A stretch of DNA of 24,212 nucleotides, taken from the NCBI GenBank assembly GCA_004282995.1, contig SHLU01000011.1:1-24212 (forward strand), read 5' to 3'. The position numbers were made by a program, and so were the translations under genes. Position 1 is the stretch's first letter. Each line of letters opens with the position of its first letter. The notes under the pieces are model-generated. The model saw only the letters and a list, made by a program, of their open reading frames with translations. It did no database searches and was not told where the DNA came from. Origin of the DNA: Sphingomonadaceae bacterium (lineage in GTDB: Bacteria; Pseudomonadota; Alphaproteobacteria; Sphingomonadales; Sphingomonadaceae). Below, in pieces: positions 14,109 through 21,709 of the stretch.

Positions 14109-16472
14109 CTAGAGCGGATTGCCGTCGCTGTCGCGATAGATGTCGCGGCGGCCGACATGGTTAGCCGGACCGACCAGCCCTTCGCTTTCCATGCGTTCGA
14201 TCCACTTGGCAGCAGTGTTGTAGCCGACGCCCATCTGCCGCTGTAGCCAGCTGCCGCTGGCCTTCTGGTTCTCGATGACGATCTGGCAGGCCTGGCGGTA
14301 CTTGCGCTCCTCCGGACTGTCACTGGCGGTAAGATCGTCCTCGAAGCTGAGACCCCCGCCATCTTCAGGCTCCTCGGTCACGGCATCGACATATTCGGGG
14401 GAACCCTGCGCACGCCAGTGGTCGGCGACCAGTTCGACTTCCTCGTCGCTGACGAAGGGACCATGGACGCGGATCATCGCGCCGGTGTTGGGCTTGTAGA
14501 GCATGTCGCCCTTGCCCAGCAGCTGCTCCGAACCCTGCTCACCGAGGATCGTGCGGCTGTCGATCCGGCTCGTCACCTTGAAGCTGATGCGGGTCGGCAG
14601 GTTGGCCTTGATGACGCCGGTGATGACATCGACGCTGGGGCGCTGGGTGGCCATGATCAAATGGATGCCGGCTGCGCGCGATTTCTGGCTCAGGCGCTGG
14701 ATCAGAACCTCGATTTCCTTGCCAACGGTGACCATCAGGTCGGCCAGCTCGTCGACAATCAGGACGATCTGGGGCAGCGGCTGGTAATCGAGCTGCTCTT
14801 CCTCGTAGATTTCCTCGCCGGTATCTGGATCGAAGCCGGTCTGGACCCGCCGCCCCAGCGGCTTGCCCTTGGCGGCAGCTGCACGCACCTTCTCGTTGAA
14901 GCCCGAAATATTGCGCGAATTGACGCTGCTCATCATGCGATAGCGCCGCTCCATTTCCTCGACCGCCCATTTGAGCGCGCGCACCGACTTGGCAGGCTCG
15001 GTCACCACCGGGCTGAGCAGGTGCGGAATATCGTCATAAGTCTTGAGTTCGAGGACCTTGGGATCGATCAGGATGAGCCGGCACTCGTCAGGCGTGAAGC
15101 GGTAAAGCAGCGAGAGCAGGATGGCGTTGAGGCCGACCGACTTACCCGAGCCGGTCGTGCCCGCGACCAGCAGATGCGGCATGGCCGCAAGGTCGGCCAC
15201 GATCGGTTCGCCCGCGATATCCTTGCCCAGAATCATCGGCAGCGCGCCGCGCGCATCGGCAAAGGCGGCGCAGGCCGCCAATTCCTTGAAATTGACCATC
15301 TGCCGGTCCTGGTTGGGCAGTTCGATTCCCATCACGGTCTTGCCCGGGATCGGCGATACGCGGGCCGAGATCGCCGACATGTTGCGTGCGATATCTTCTG
15401 CCAGTCCGATGATGCGGCTGGCCTTGATGCCAGGAGCCGGCTCGAGCTCGTACATGGTGACCACCGGCCCGGTCCGGACCGCCGTGATCTCGCCCTTTAC
15501 GTTGAAATCGTCGAGCACCGTTTCAAGCAGGCGGGCATTGCGCTCGAGCGCCATCTTGTCGAGCTTGGGCGTGGTATCGGGGCCGGGATCGGTTAGCAGG
15601 TCGAGGCTCGGCAATTCGTAATCGGCAAACATGTCACGCTGCTTGGCCTTGGCCGCACTGGCCTTCTTGGGCGGCGCGCTTGGATCGACAATCTGTGGCG
15701 CGCGGCGCACGGCCGCAGCTTCGGGCTCGGCCCGGCCCGGCGCAGTATCTTCTGGTACGCCGGAGGTCCGCCTCGATTCGCCTTCACGTGCCGACACCGG
15801 CTTGGGCTTGGGTAAGGCGAAGCTCGGCATCAGCGGGACATGGCGCAGGAAAGCCGGCAATGTCAGCAGGGCGCGCCAATCGATCGCGAAGACGCGGGTG
15901 ACAAGCGCGGCTCCGCCAAAGAACGCCAGCAGCGCAAGCGCAAGAGTGATCCAACCCGAAGCGCCTTCTCCAAACCGAGCAGCGACCGCCTCGATTGCGC
16001 CTGCGCCCAGCAGGCCGGTAATACCACCCATCGAAGCCGGCAGCGCTCCACCCGGCCCGTCGAACACCAGTGCCAGCACACTGGAAAGCGATGCCATGGC
16101 GAGGAGGAGCAGCAGCACCGGTCGCCACCAGCGCGTCTCGGTGTCGACCTCGTCTTCCTCGACATCACGCCACAATTTGCGCGCGAAGACATAGAGCAAT
16201 GGCAGCAGCAGGACCGCGGTCCAGCCGAACAGGAACAACGCGCGCTCGGCCACCCAGGCTCCGCTGGCCCCCATCCAGTTGGCGATATCGGTTCCGGCAG
16301 CGGCGGTAGACGGGCTGGGGTCGGTCTGGGTGTAGCTCGCCAGCGCGAGCGCCAGAAACAGCGTGGCACTTGCCAAGACCACCGCCCCGCCCATCTGCGC
16401 GGCACGGCGCAGGCTGCGCCGGAATGCGGCGCGCCAGTCCGCCTGCGCTTTGCTCATTGCCCGTGATGCCAT
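14109..16472 (-). CDS. ftsK: DNA translocase FtsK
   Basis: A septal ATP-driven pump that clears and positions chromosome termini at division. The 787-residue protein has four membrane segments (about 27-48, 74-97, 116-137, 170-193), a Pro/Ala-rich linker (about 215-290), the alpha and beta motor domains with Walker A GTTGSGKS (438-445) and Walker B LIVDE (571-575), and a C-terminal gamma winged helix (about 720-787) that reads polar DNA sequences. The linker is short compared with E. coli FtsK (over 1300 residues), as is usual outside gammaproteobacteria. The start ATG 16472 has GGAAGGG upstream. The next gene downstream is DUF389, an ordinary arrangement with no obvious functional link. Confidence 0.97.
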   Translation of the reverse strand: MASRAMSKAQADWRAAFRRSLRRAAQMGGAVVLASATLFLALALASYTQTDPSPSTAAAGTDIANWMGASGAWVAERALFLFGWTAVLLLPLLYVFARKLWRDVEEDEVDTETRWWRPVLLLLLAMASLSSVLALVFDGPGGALPASMGGITGLLGAGAIEAVAARFGEGASGWITLALALLAFFGGAALVTRVFAIDWRALLTLPAFLRHVPLMPSFALPKPKPVSAREGESRRTSGVPEDTAPGRAEPEAAAVRRAPQIVDPSAPPKKASAAKAKQRDMFADYELPSLDLLTDPGPDTTPKLDKMALERNARLLETVLDDFNVKGEITAVRTGPVVTMYELEPAPGIKASRIIGLAEDIARNMSAISARVSPIPGKTVMGIELPNQDRQMVNFKELAACAAFADARGALPMILGKDIAGEPIVADLAAMPHLLVAGTTGSGKSVGLNAILLSLLYRFTPDECRLILIDPKVLELKTYDDIPHLLSPVVTEPAKSVRALKWAVEEMERRYRMMSSVNSRNISGFNEKVRAAAAKGKPLGRRVQTGFDPDTGEEIYEEEQLDYQPLPQIVLIVDELADLMVTVGKEIEVLIQRLSQKSRAAGIHLIMATQRPSVDVITGVIKANLPTRISFKVTSRIDSRTILGEQGSEQLLGKGDMLYKPNTGAMIRVHGPFVSDEEVELVADHWRAQGSPEYVDAVTEEPEDGGGLSFEDDLTASDSPEERKYRQACQIVIENQKASGSWLQRQMGVGYNTAAKWIERMESEGLVGPANHVGRRDIYRDSDGNPL

Positions 16473-16495
16473 GGGTATTCCCTTCCTGTCGCCGC

Positions 16496-16524
16496 ACCAT
16501 GAATCTTCGGCGAGTCGGGGTCAA
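16496..16524 (-). promoter_or_regulatory. Candidate ftsK promoter
   Basis: On the minus strand TTGACC (16524-16519) is followed after 17 bases by CATGGT (16501-16496), a weak -10. This would give a leader of about 17 bases that still includes the ribosome-binding site before ATG 16472. Confidence 0.3.
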
Positions 16525-16548
16525 GCCGACACACGACAGACCGCCCGG

Positions 16549-17109
16549 TCATGACAATCCGTCAATCGCCGCCCAGTGCGGCCAATCGAGCGAAGCAGCG
16601 CCTGCAGATGTCATCCCGCCAAGCGCGATGACGGGCATTTGCGCGTGGCGGGCCAGCAGGCGGAAGCGCGTTCGACCAAGCGCCTGCGCGCCCGGATGCG
16701 TGCGGGTGGGATACACAGGGGAGAGCATGACCGCATCGGCGCTAGCGCGGTTGGCTTCGCCAATCTCGCTAAGGTCGTGGGCTGTGGCGATACAAATCAA
16801 GTCGTGCCGGGTCGGGTATAGCGCGCGAGCCGCCCCATAGATGCCGTCCGCACTCCACTCGCGCGCGGTCTGGGCGCTGTCGGCCAGGATCACGCAATGA
16901 CCCCTCGACCGTGCAATACGACGCAGCGCGAAAAATCGGTCCACCCGAACAGCCGGTGACAGGTGGTAGTGGCGGAAGACAAACCCCGAACCACGCGGCA
17001 TCTGCCAAAGGCGCTCGTCTAGAACGGCGTCGTTGCGCTCGTCTGACAACAGCCACAAAGCTGGTAAGGTCTGGAACTGTCGCACCGCGCCGCTATAGCG
17101 CGCCAGCAT
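16549..17109 (-). CDS. Thiamine-phosphate synthase-like (ThiE/TenI) barrel, probably degenerate
   Basis: A 186-residue TIM-barrel protein when read from ATG 17109; the frame extends further upstream into yggS, which is unlikely to be used. The C-terminal half keeps family signatures: ADAVMLSPVYPT (phosphate region), HPGAQALG and VIALGGM. The N-terminal half is worn: the usual HLGQ-D metal and pyrimidine site appears as IYGAARAL, without the expected His and Asp, so classic ThiE chemistry is doubtful. The length is also short of the usual 200-220. Alternatives are a TenI-like regulator or an enzyme with another substrate. The start codon overlaps that of the divergent yggS gene. Confidence 0.75.
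   Translation of the reverse strand: MLARYSGAVRQFQTLPALWLLSDERNDAVLDERLWQMPRGSGFVFRHYHLSPAVRVDRFFALRRIARSRGHCVILADSAQTAREWSADGIYGAARALYPTRHDLICIATAHDLSEIGEANRASADAVMLSPVYPTRTHPGAQALGRTRFRLLARHAQMPVIALGGMTSAGAASLDWPHWAAIDGLS
17094..17099 (+). promoter_or_regulatory. Candidate -10 for near-leaderless yggS transcription
   Basis: TATAGC ends 8 bases before ATG 17108, and there is no Shine-Dalgarno motif in front of the start. Transcription would begin at or next to the ATG, giving a leaderless or near-leaderless mRNA. The -35 is poor (CTGGAA). Confidence 0.25.
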
Positions 17110-17770
17110 GGATGAACCAGCCACCCCGCTCGAAGAAACCGAAGCGCGCATCGCCCGGGCCTGCAAGATTGCGCAGCGCAAGCGCGACGCGGTGACGCTG
17201 ATCGCGGTCAGCAAGACCCACCCTGCAGAGCAAATAGAACCCCTGCTGCAAGCCGGGCACCGCGTTTTCGGTGAGAATCGCGTGCAGGAAGCGCAGGAAA
17301 AGTGGCCGGCCCTGCGCGAGGCTTACGCCGACACGGAACTGCACCTGATCGGCCAGTTGCAGTCAAACAAGGCCGACGAAGCGGTCGCGCTGTTCGACTG
17401 CATCCATTCGCTTGACCGGTCCAGCCTGGTAAAGGCGCTGGGCAAGGCGATGGACAAGGCCGGGCGGCGCCTGCCGTGCTTTGTGCAGGTCAATATTGGC
17501 GCCGAGGAGCAGAAGGGCGGCTGCGCGATTGCCGATGTCCCCGCGCTGCTGGGGCAGGCACGCGCGGCGGATATCCCGGTGGTCGGACTGATGTGTATCC
17601 CACCGCTCGAAATCGAACCGGCCCCGTTTTTCGCCTTGCTTGACAAGCTGGCCCGCGACAACGGTCTGGAAGGCCGCAGCATGGGCATGAGCAGCGACTT
17701 CGAAACCGCCATCATGCTTGGCGCGACCCATGTGCGCGTCGGCACCGCGCTGTTCGGAAAGCGGGGCTAG
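17108..17770 (+). CDS. yggS: YggS/PROSC-family pyridoxal-phosphate-binding protein
   Basis: A 220-residue alanine-racemase-fold protein that handles pyridoxal 5'-phosphate and maintains vitamin B6 and amino-acid balance; it has no robust enzyme activity. The PLP lysine is K36 in IAVSKTHP. Further signatures are FGENRVQEAQEKW, HLIGQLQSNK, LMCIPP and MGMSSDFETAIMLGATHVRVGTALFG, the phosphate-binding end. Length and start fit the family. Its ATG overlaps by two bases with the ATG of the divergent ThiE-like gene, so each promoter must lie inside the other gene. A convergent OmpA-family gene follows. Confidence 0.95.
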   Translation: MDEPATPLEETEARIARACKIAQRKRDAVTLIAVSKTHPAEQIEPLLQAGHRVFGENRVQEAQEKWPALREAYADTELHLIGQLQSNKADEAVALFDCIHSLDRSSLVKALGKAMDKAGRRLPCFVQVNIGAEEQKGGCAIADVPALLGQARAADIPVVGLMCIPPLEIEPAPFFALLDKLARDNGLEGRSMGMSSDFETAIMLGATHVRVGTALFGKRG

Positions 17771-17803
17771 CTCCGCGTCGGCTCGTCGACGACGCCTTGG
17801 GAA

Positions 17804-17831
17804 GAGGGGCCGTGCCCGTGCACGACCCCTC
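17804..17831. terminator. Hairpin between convergent yggS and OmpA-family genes
   Basis: GAGGGG-C-CGTGC, loop CCGT, GCACG-A-CCCCTC: an 11-bp paired stem with one C/A mismatch. No good T-tract follows on either strand, so it may be a weak bidirectional terminator. Confidence 0.45.
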
Positions 17832-17837
17832 GCCGGT

Positions 17838-18716
17838 TCAAAGTCCGTCGACGCTCTTGCTGACGAGGCTGTTGACCGAGACGCGGCGGTTGCGCGCCTT
17901 GCCCGCAGCTGTCGAATTGTCCGCTGCGGGATCGGCCTCGGCCATCCCGGTCGGAGTCAGCATGCGCCACGGCTTCCAGCCGCAAGCCTGCTGCAAGTAA
18001 TTGACCACCCGGCCCGCGCGGCGTTCGCTCAGCACCTGGTTGTAATCCTGACTGCCGACAGAATCGGTGTAGCCGACCACCAGCAGCAGCGCGTTCTGCA
18101 TGGCATCGGCATCGGCCGCCGTCTGACAGAGTTCGCGCTCGGCCTGCGGCGAGATGTTCCACTTGCCCGTGTCGAAATAGACGTTGGTGACGCCCTTGAT
18201 ATTGTACTTGTCGATATCGCCAACGCGGCCACGCAGGGCCTCGGTGGCGGCAGCCTGTTCGGCAAAGCCTTGGGCTGTGCCCGTGCGGATCATGTTGGCG
18301 GTCTCGAGGTCATTGTTCGAGAAACGCACGCGCGATGCCACCAGGTTTTCGCCCCACTGCACGGTATCGACCGTGACCGGCAGGCCGTTGAGCAGCGAAT
18401 CGGCGCCGAGCTTCGTACGCTCGAGGCCAAGGAAACCGCCCTTGGCGCGCACTTCGGTCGCCTGGCTGAGAAGGATGACGGTCTTGGTACCGCCGGGGAT
18501 GGTCACTTCCATCCTGTCGCCACCGCGGGCCGAGATGAAACCGTCGATCTCCGGACCTTCGGGCATGTCGGTCAGATCCGCCGGAACCTCGCCGGTGACG
18601 ATCACCGTCCGTTCGTCGTCGGACACCTGCGGCTGCGCTACCACGCTGGCAGGCACGACCATGGCGAGCGCAGCAAGCGCACCAAGGGCACTGCTCGCGT
18701 TCGAATTGAATTGCAT
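17838..18716 (-). CDS. OmpA-family protein with non-barrel N-terminal domain
   Basis: The start is ATG 18716 (GGAGG 7 bases upstream); the frame is open 36 codons further but that part is not protein-like. The 292-residue product has a signal peptide (cleavage after VVA, residue 27), a beta-rich domain (about 35-130) resembling the small DUF5666/OB-like fold rather than an eight-strand barrel, and a C-terminal OmpA peptidoglycan-binding domain (about 175-285) with D218 and R233 in GYTDSVG and LSERRA, the pair that binds diaminopimelate. Likely a periplasmic protein anchored to peptidoglycan. The N-domain assignment is tentative; the OmpA domain is secure. Confidence 0.92.
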   Translation of the reverse strand: MQFNSNASSALGALAALAMVVPASVVAQPQVSDDERTVIVTGEVPADLTDMPEGPEIDGFISARGGDRMEVTIPGGTKTVILLSQATEVRAKGGFLGLERTKLGADSLLNGLPVTVDTVQWGENLVASRVRFSNNDLETANMIRTGTAQGFAEQAAATEALRGRVGDIDKYNIKGVTNVYFDTGKWNISPQAERELCQTAADADAMQNALLLVVGYTDSVGSQDYNQVLSERRAGRVVNYLQQACGWKPWRMLTPTGMAEADPAADNSTAAGKARNRRVSVNSLVSKSVDGL

Positions 18717-18732
18717 TTTCAGTCCTCCAAAG

Positions 18733-18766
18733 AAAAATCCTGCAGGGCGTGCCACGAATGGCCTGC
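18733..18766 (-). terminator. Hairpin with U-tract in the OmpA-family gene leader
   Basis: On the minus strand GCAGG (18766-18762) and CCTGC (18746-18742) enclose a CCA-TTCG-TGG hairpin with a stable UUCG-type loop, followed within a few bases by TTTTT (18737-18733). It could end glnD transcription or attenuate the OmpA-family gene 17 bases downstream. The stem is imperfect. Confidence 0.3.
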
Positions 18767-18937
18767 CCGGCAAAGTTATGCGCACAAGGCCTCGCTGTCC
18801 AAGCCAGCGGGTTTTGTGACGCAAATGGGCGGGGATAGCCGAAGCGCCTGTTGCTGAGCGCCTGTCGCCTCGGTGAACGCGGATGTCAGGATCAGCCGAT
18901 ATTGGGTCAATGCGAGACTGAACTGCGATGAGGCGCC

Positions 18938-21709
18938 TCAGGCCGGCTCGAGCTCGGCTTGCCGTTCGTCGCTGGCAGCGTCGAGCAGCGCTTGTCGGAT
19001 CGTCCGCTTTCGCGCTTCATCGATCACTTTGTCGCCCGTCAGATCGGTCACGTAAAATGTGTCTGCCGCGCGTTCGCCATAGGCAGTGACATGCGCCGAG
19101 TGGACGACCAACTGACATTCGAACAGGGCCCGGCCAAGGCGGTTGAGCAGCGCCGGACGATCGCGCGCGGCAACTTCGATGACGGTAAACCGGTTGGATG
19201 CCTGGTTGTCGAACTGGACCAGCGGCCGCACATCGAAAGCCGCGGCCCTGGTGCGAGGGAGCGGACGCTTGGCAAGCTTGGGCACCAGTTCGCCGCGGTT
19301 GGCGATGGCATCATCGATGCTGCGCTTGATTCGGGCCAGTTGCTCGTCTTCGGCAAAGTTTCGTCCGACCGGATCCTGAACGAGGAAATTGTCGATCGCC
19401 CAGCCATTGCGCGTGGTGTGGATACGGGCATCGATAATATTGCCGCCAGCCAGGTGAATGCCGCCGGCGATGCGGTAGAACAGCCCCGGATGGTCCGATG
19501 CAATCACGGTTACCAGCGTTGCTCCGCGTTCTTCGTCGAATTCGCAATGGATCGACAATTCGTCGCTGATCTCGCGAGCGACATCATACTGAATGATGTT
19601 GCGGGCGATCACGTCGTCGGGTTCGGCAATCCAGTATGCGTCAGGCAGCAGCAGGGCATGGGTTTCGAGCAGCCCTGCCTTGTCGGCCAAGGCCTCGCGC
19701 ACCGCTTCCTTCTTCGCTGCCACGCGTTGTTTGCGGCCATACCGCATGTGACCGAGCCGCAACCGTTCGTGCGCCACGTCGTAAAGCTCGCCCAACAGCT
19801 GCCCTTTCCAGCTGTTCCAGGTGCCCGGACCAACGGCGCGGATATCAACGCTTGTGAGGATGGCGAGATGGCGCAGCCGTTCGAGGCTCTGTACCTCGCC
19901 GACGAAATCCTCGATTGTCTTGGGGTCGGTCAGGTCGCGCTTCTGAGCGGTCGAGCTCATCAGCAGATGCTGCAATACAAGCCAAGCGACCAGATCGGTC
20001 TCATCCTCGTTAAGGCCAAAGCGGGGGCACAATTCGCGGGCCACCTCGGCACCGAGCACTGAATGGTCGCCGCCACGCCCCTTGGCGATATCGTGCAGGA
20101 GTGCCGCGACATAAGCCACCCGGCGACTTTTGACCTTGTGAATCTGGCGGGTTGCGCGCGGGTGTTCGTCAGCCAGTTCACCCTTCTCGATCTTGTTGAG
20201 AAAGCCAATCGCGCGCAGCGTATGTTCATCAACGGTGTAATGATGATACATGTTGAACTGCATCTGCGCGTTGACGCGGCCAAAATCGGGCACGAACCGA
20301 CCGAACACGCCAGCCTCGTGCATCCAGCGCAGCGCGCTCTCGGGGTCATTACGGCCGCATAGCAGGTCGAGAAACACCGCGTTGGCGCGTCGGTCTTCGC
20401 GCACTTCGTCGCGGATCAGCGGACTATCTCGATTGGCTTGCCGCATCGTGCTGGGCTCGATCTCGAGCCCGTTGGCCTCGGCGATCTCGAAGATCTCGAT
20501 CAATCGCACCGGATCGTTACGGAACCAGTCATCCGATGGTGCAGCGATCTTGCCGCCGAATACGCGATAGCCCTTGAGTTCGCGCGGGCGGGCCTTGAAT
20601 CCCGCGAAAAATCCGCGCCGGGCGCGGGTCTTGTCGAATTGCTGATCGAGTTGAGCCAGGAACACGCCGGTCAACGATCCGACCCGTTTCGCCTGCAGGA
20701 AATAATACTGCATGAACCGCTCGACCGCGCTCTTTCCGCGCCGGTCGGCAAAGCGCATTCGTTCGGCGATCTGCTTCTGGAAATCAAAGGTCAACCGGTC
20801 TTCCGGCCGGCCAGTCAGTTCATGCAAGTGGCACCTGACAGCAAGCAAGAAGCCCTCGGCGCGGCGAAAACGCTTGTATTCGGCGCGGCTGAACAGGCCT
20901 GCATCGACGAGGTCGGCGGCATTGCGGGCGCGGTGAATATACTTGCCGATCCAATACAGCGCCTGCAGATCGCGCAAGCCACCCTTGCCTTCCTTCACAT
21001 TGGGTTCGACGACGTAACGCGTACCGCCCATCCGCTCGTGCCGGGCCTCGCGTTCGGCAAGTTTCTCGGCCACGAACTGGCGTTCGCTGCCCGTCACGAC
21101 CTCGGCAAAGAAGCGAGCGCCGGCCTCTTCGTACAGGTCCCGGTCGCCCCACACGAAACGCGATTCAAGCAGGGCGGTGCGGATCGTAAGATCCTCCTTC
21201 GCCAGCCGGATCATTTCTTCGGGCGTACGGCTGGACTGGCCGACTTTCAGGCCCAGGTCCCACAGGAAATAGAGCAGGGCCTCTGTCACCTGTTCGCACC
21301 ACGCGTTGCGGCGCGCCGGATGGATGAAGGCAATGTCCACGTCCGAATGCGGTGCCATTTCGGCGCGGCCATAACCGCCGACCGCAACCACGCAGATCCG
21401 TTCAGATGCCGAACGATTGGCGACCGGATAGACGTGATTGACCACGTGGTCGAACAATAGCCTGATCAGCTGGTCGATCAGAAAGGAATGGCCAGCCGTG
21501 ATGGCATGCCCGGAACTGGGACTGTTGACCAGCCGCCGGCTCAGCTCTTTCCGGCCATTGGCGAGGGCTTCGCGCAACAGGGCCAGGATCTCGGGCCTGG
21601 CAGCGGCTCCGGCATCGCCCGTCTGTTTCTCCACCAGCGCATCGATCGCCGCACTCAATTGGCGGCGATCGATTATGGCGCGCTGACGGGAGACACGGGC
21701 CTTGCTCAA
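18938..21709 (-). CDS. glnD: [Protein-PII] uridylyltransferase/uridylyl-removing enzyme
   Basis: Central nitrogen sensor: it uridylylates PII proteins when glutamine is low and removes UMP when glutamine is high. The 923-residue protein has the nucleotidyltransferase motif GGYGRAEMAPHSDVD (111-125, with D123 and D125), the PII-uridylyltransferase middle domain, an HD hydrolase domain (H539, D540 in LLHDIAKG) and two C-terminal ACT domains (about 731-800 and 841-910) that bind glutamine. The start is TTG 21709, which overlaps the TGA of the acyl-CoA synthetase gene, so the two are probably translationally coupled. Length and domain order are standard. The upstream pairing with an acyl-CoA synthetase is unusual. 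Confidence 0.97.
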   Translation of the reverse strand: MSKARVSRQRAIIDRRQLSAAIDALVEKQTGDAGAAARPEILALLREALANGRKELSRRLVNSPSSGHAITAGHSFLIDQLIRLLFDHVVNHVYPVANRSASERICVVAVGGYGRAEMAPHSDVDIAFIHPARRNAWCEQVTEALLYFLWDLGLKVGQSSRTPEEMIRLAKEDLTIRTALLESRFVWGDRDLYEEAGARFFAEVVTGSERQFVAEKLAEREARHERMGGTRYVVEPNVKEGKGGLRDLQALYWIGKYIHRARNAADLVDAGLFSRAEYKRFRRAEGFLLAVRCHLHELTGRPEDRLTFDFQKQIAERMRFADRRGKSAVERFMQYYFLQAKRVGSLTGVFLAQLDQQFDKTRARRGFFAGFKARPRELKGYRVFGGKIAAPSDDWFRNDPVRLIEIFEIAEANGLEIEPSTMRQANRDSPLIRDEVREDRRANAVFLDLLCGRNDPESALRWMHEAGVFGRFVPDFGRVNAQMQFNMYHHYTVDEHTLRAIGFLNKIEKGELADEHPRATRQIHKVKSRRVAYVAALLHDIAKGRGGDHSVLGAEVARELCPRFGLNEDETDLVAWLVLQHLLMSSTAQKRDLTDPKTIEDFVGEVQSLERLRHLAILTSVDIRAVGPGTWNSWKGQLLGELYDVAHERLRLGHMRYGRKQRVAAKKEAVREALADKAGLLETHALLLPDAYWIAEPDDVIARNIIQYDVAREISDELSIHCEFDEERGATLVTVIASDHPGLFYRIAGGIHLAGGNIIDARIHTTRNGWAIDNFLVQDPVGRNFAEDEQLARIKRSIDDAIANRGELVPKLAKRPLPRTRAAAFDVRPLVQFDNQASNRFTVIEVAARDRPALLNRLGRALFECQLVVHSAHVTAYGERAADTFYVTDLTGDKVIDEARKRTIRQALLDAASDERQAELEPA

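Noticed and set aside
14418..15596. Plus-strand open frame (392 codons) opposite ftsK
   Set aside because: Antisense shadow of the FtsK motor domain; composition is Asp/Arg/Leu-rich without structure.
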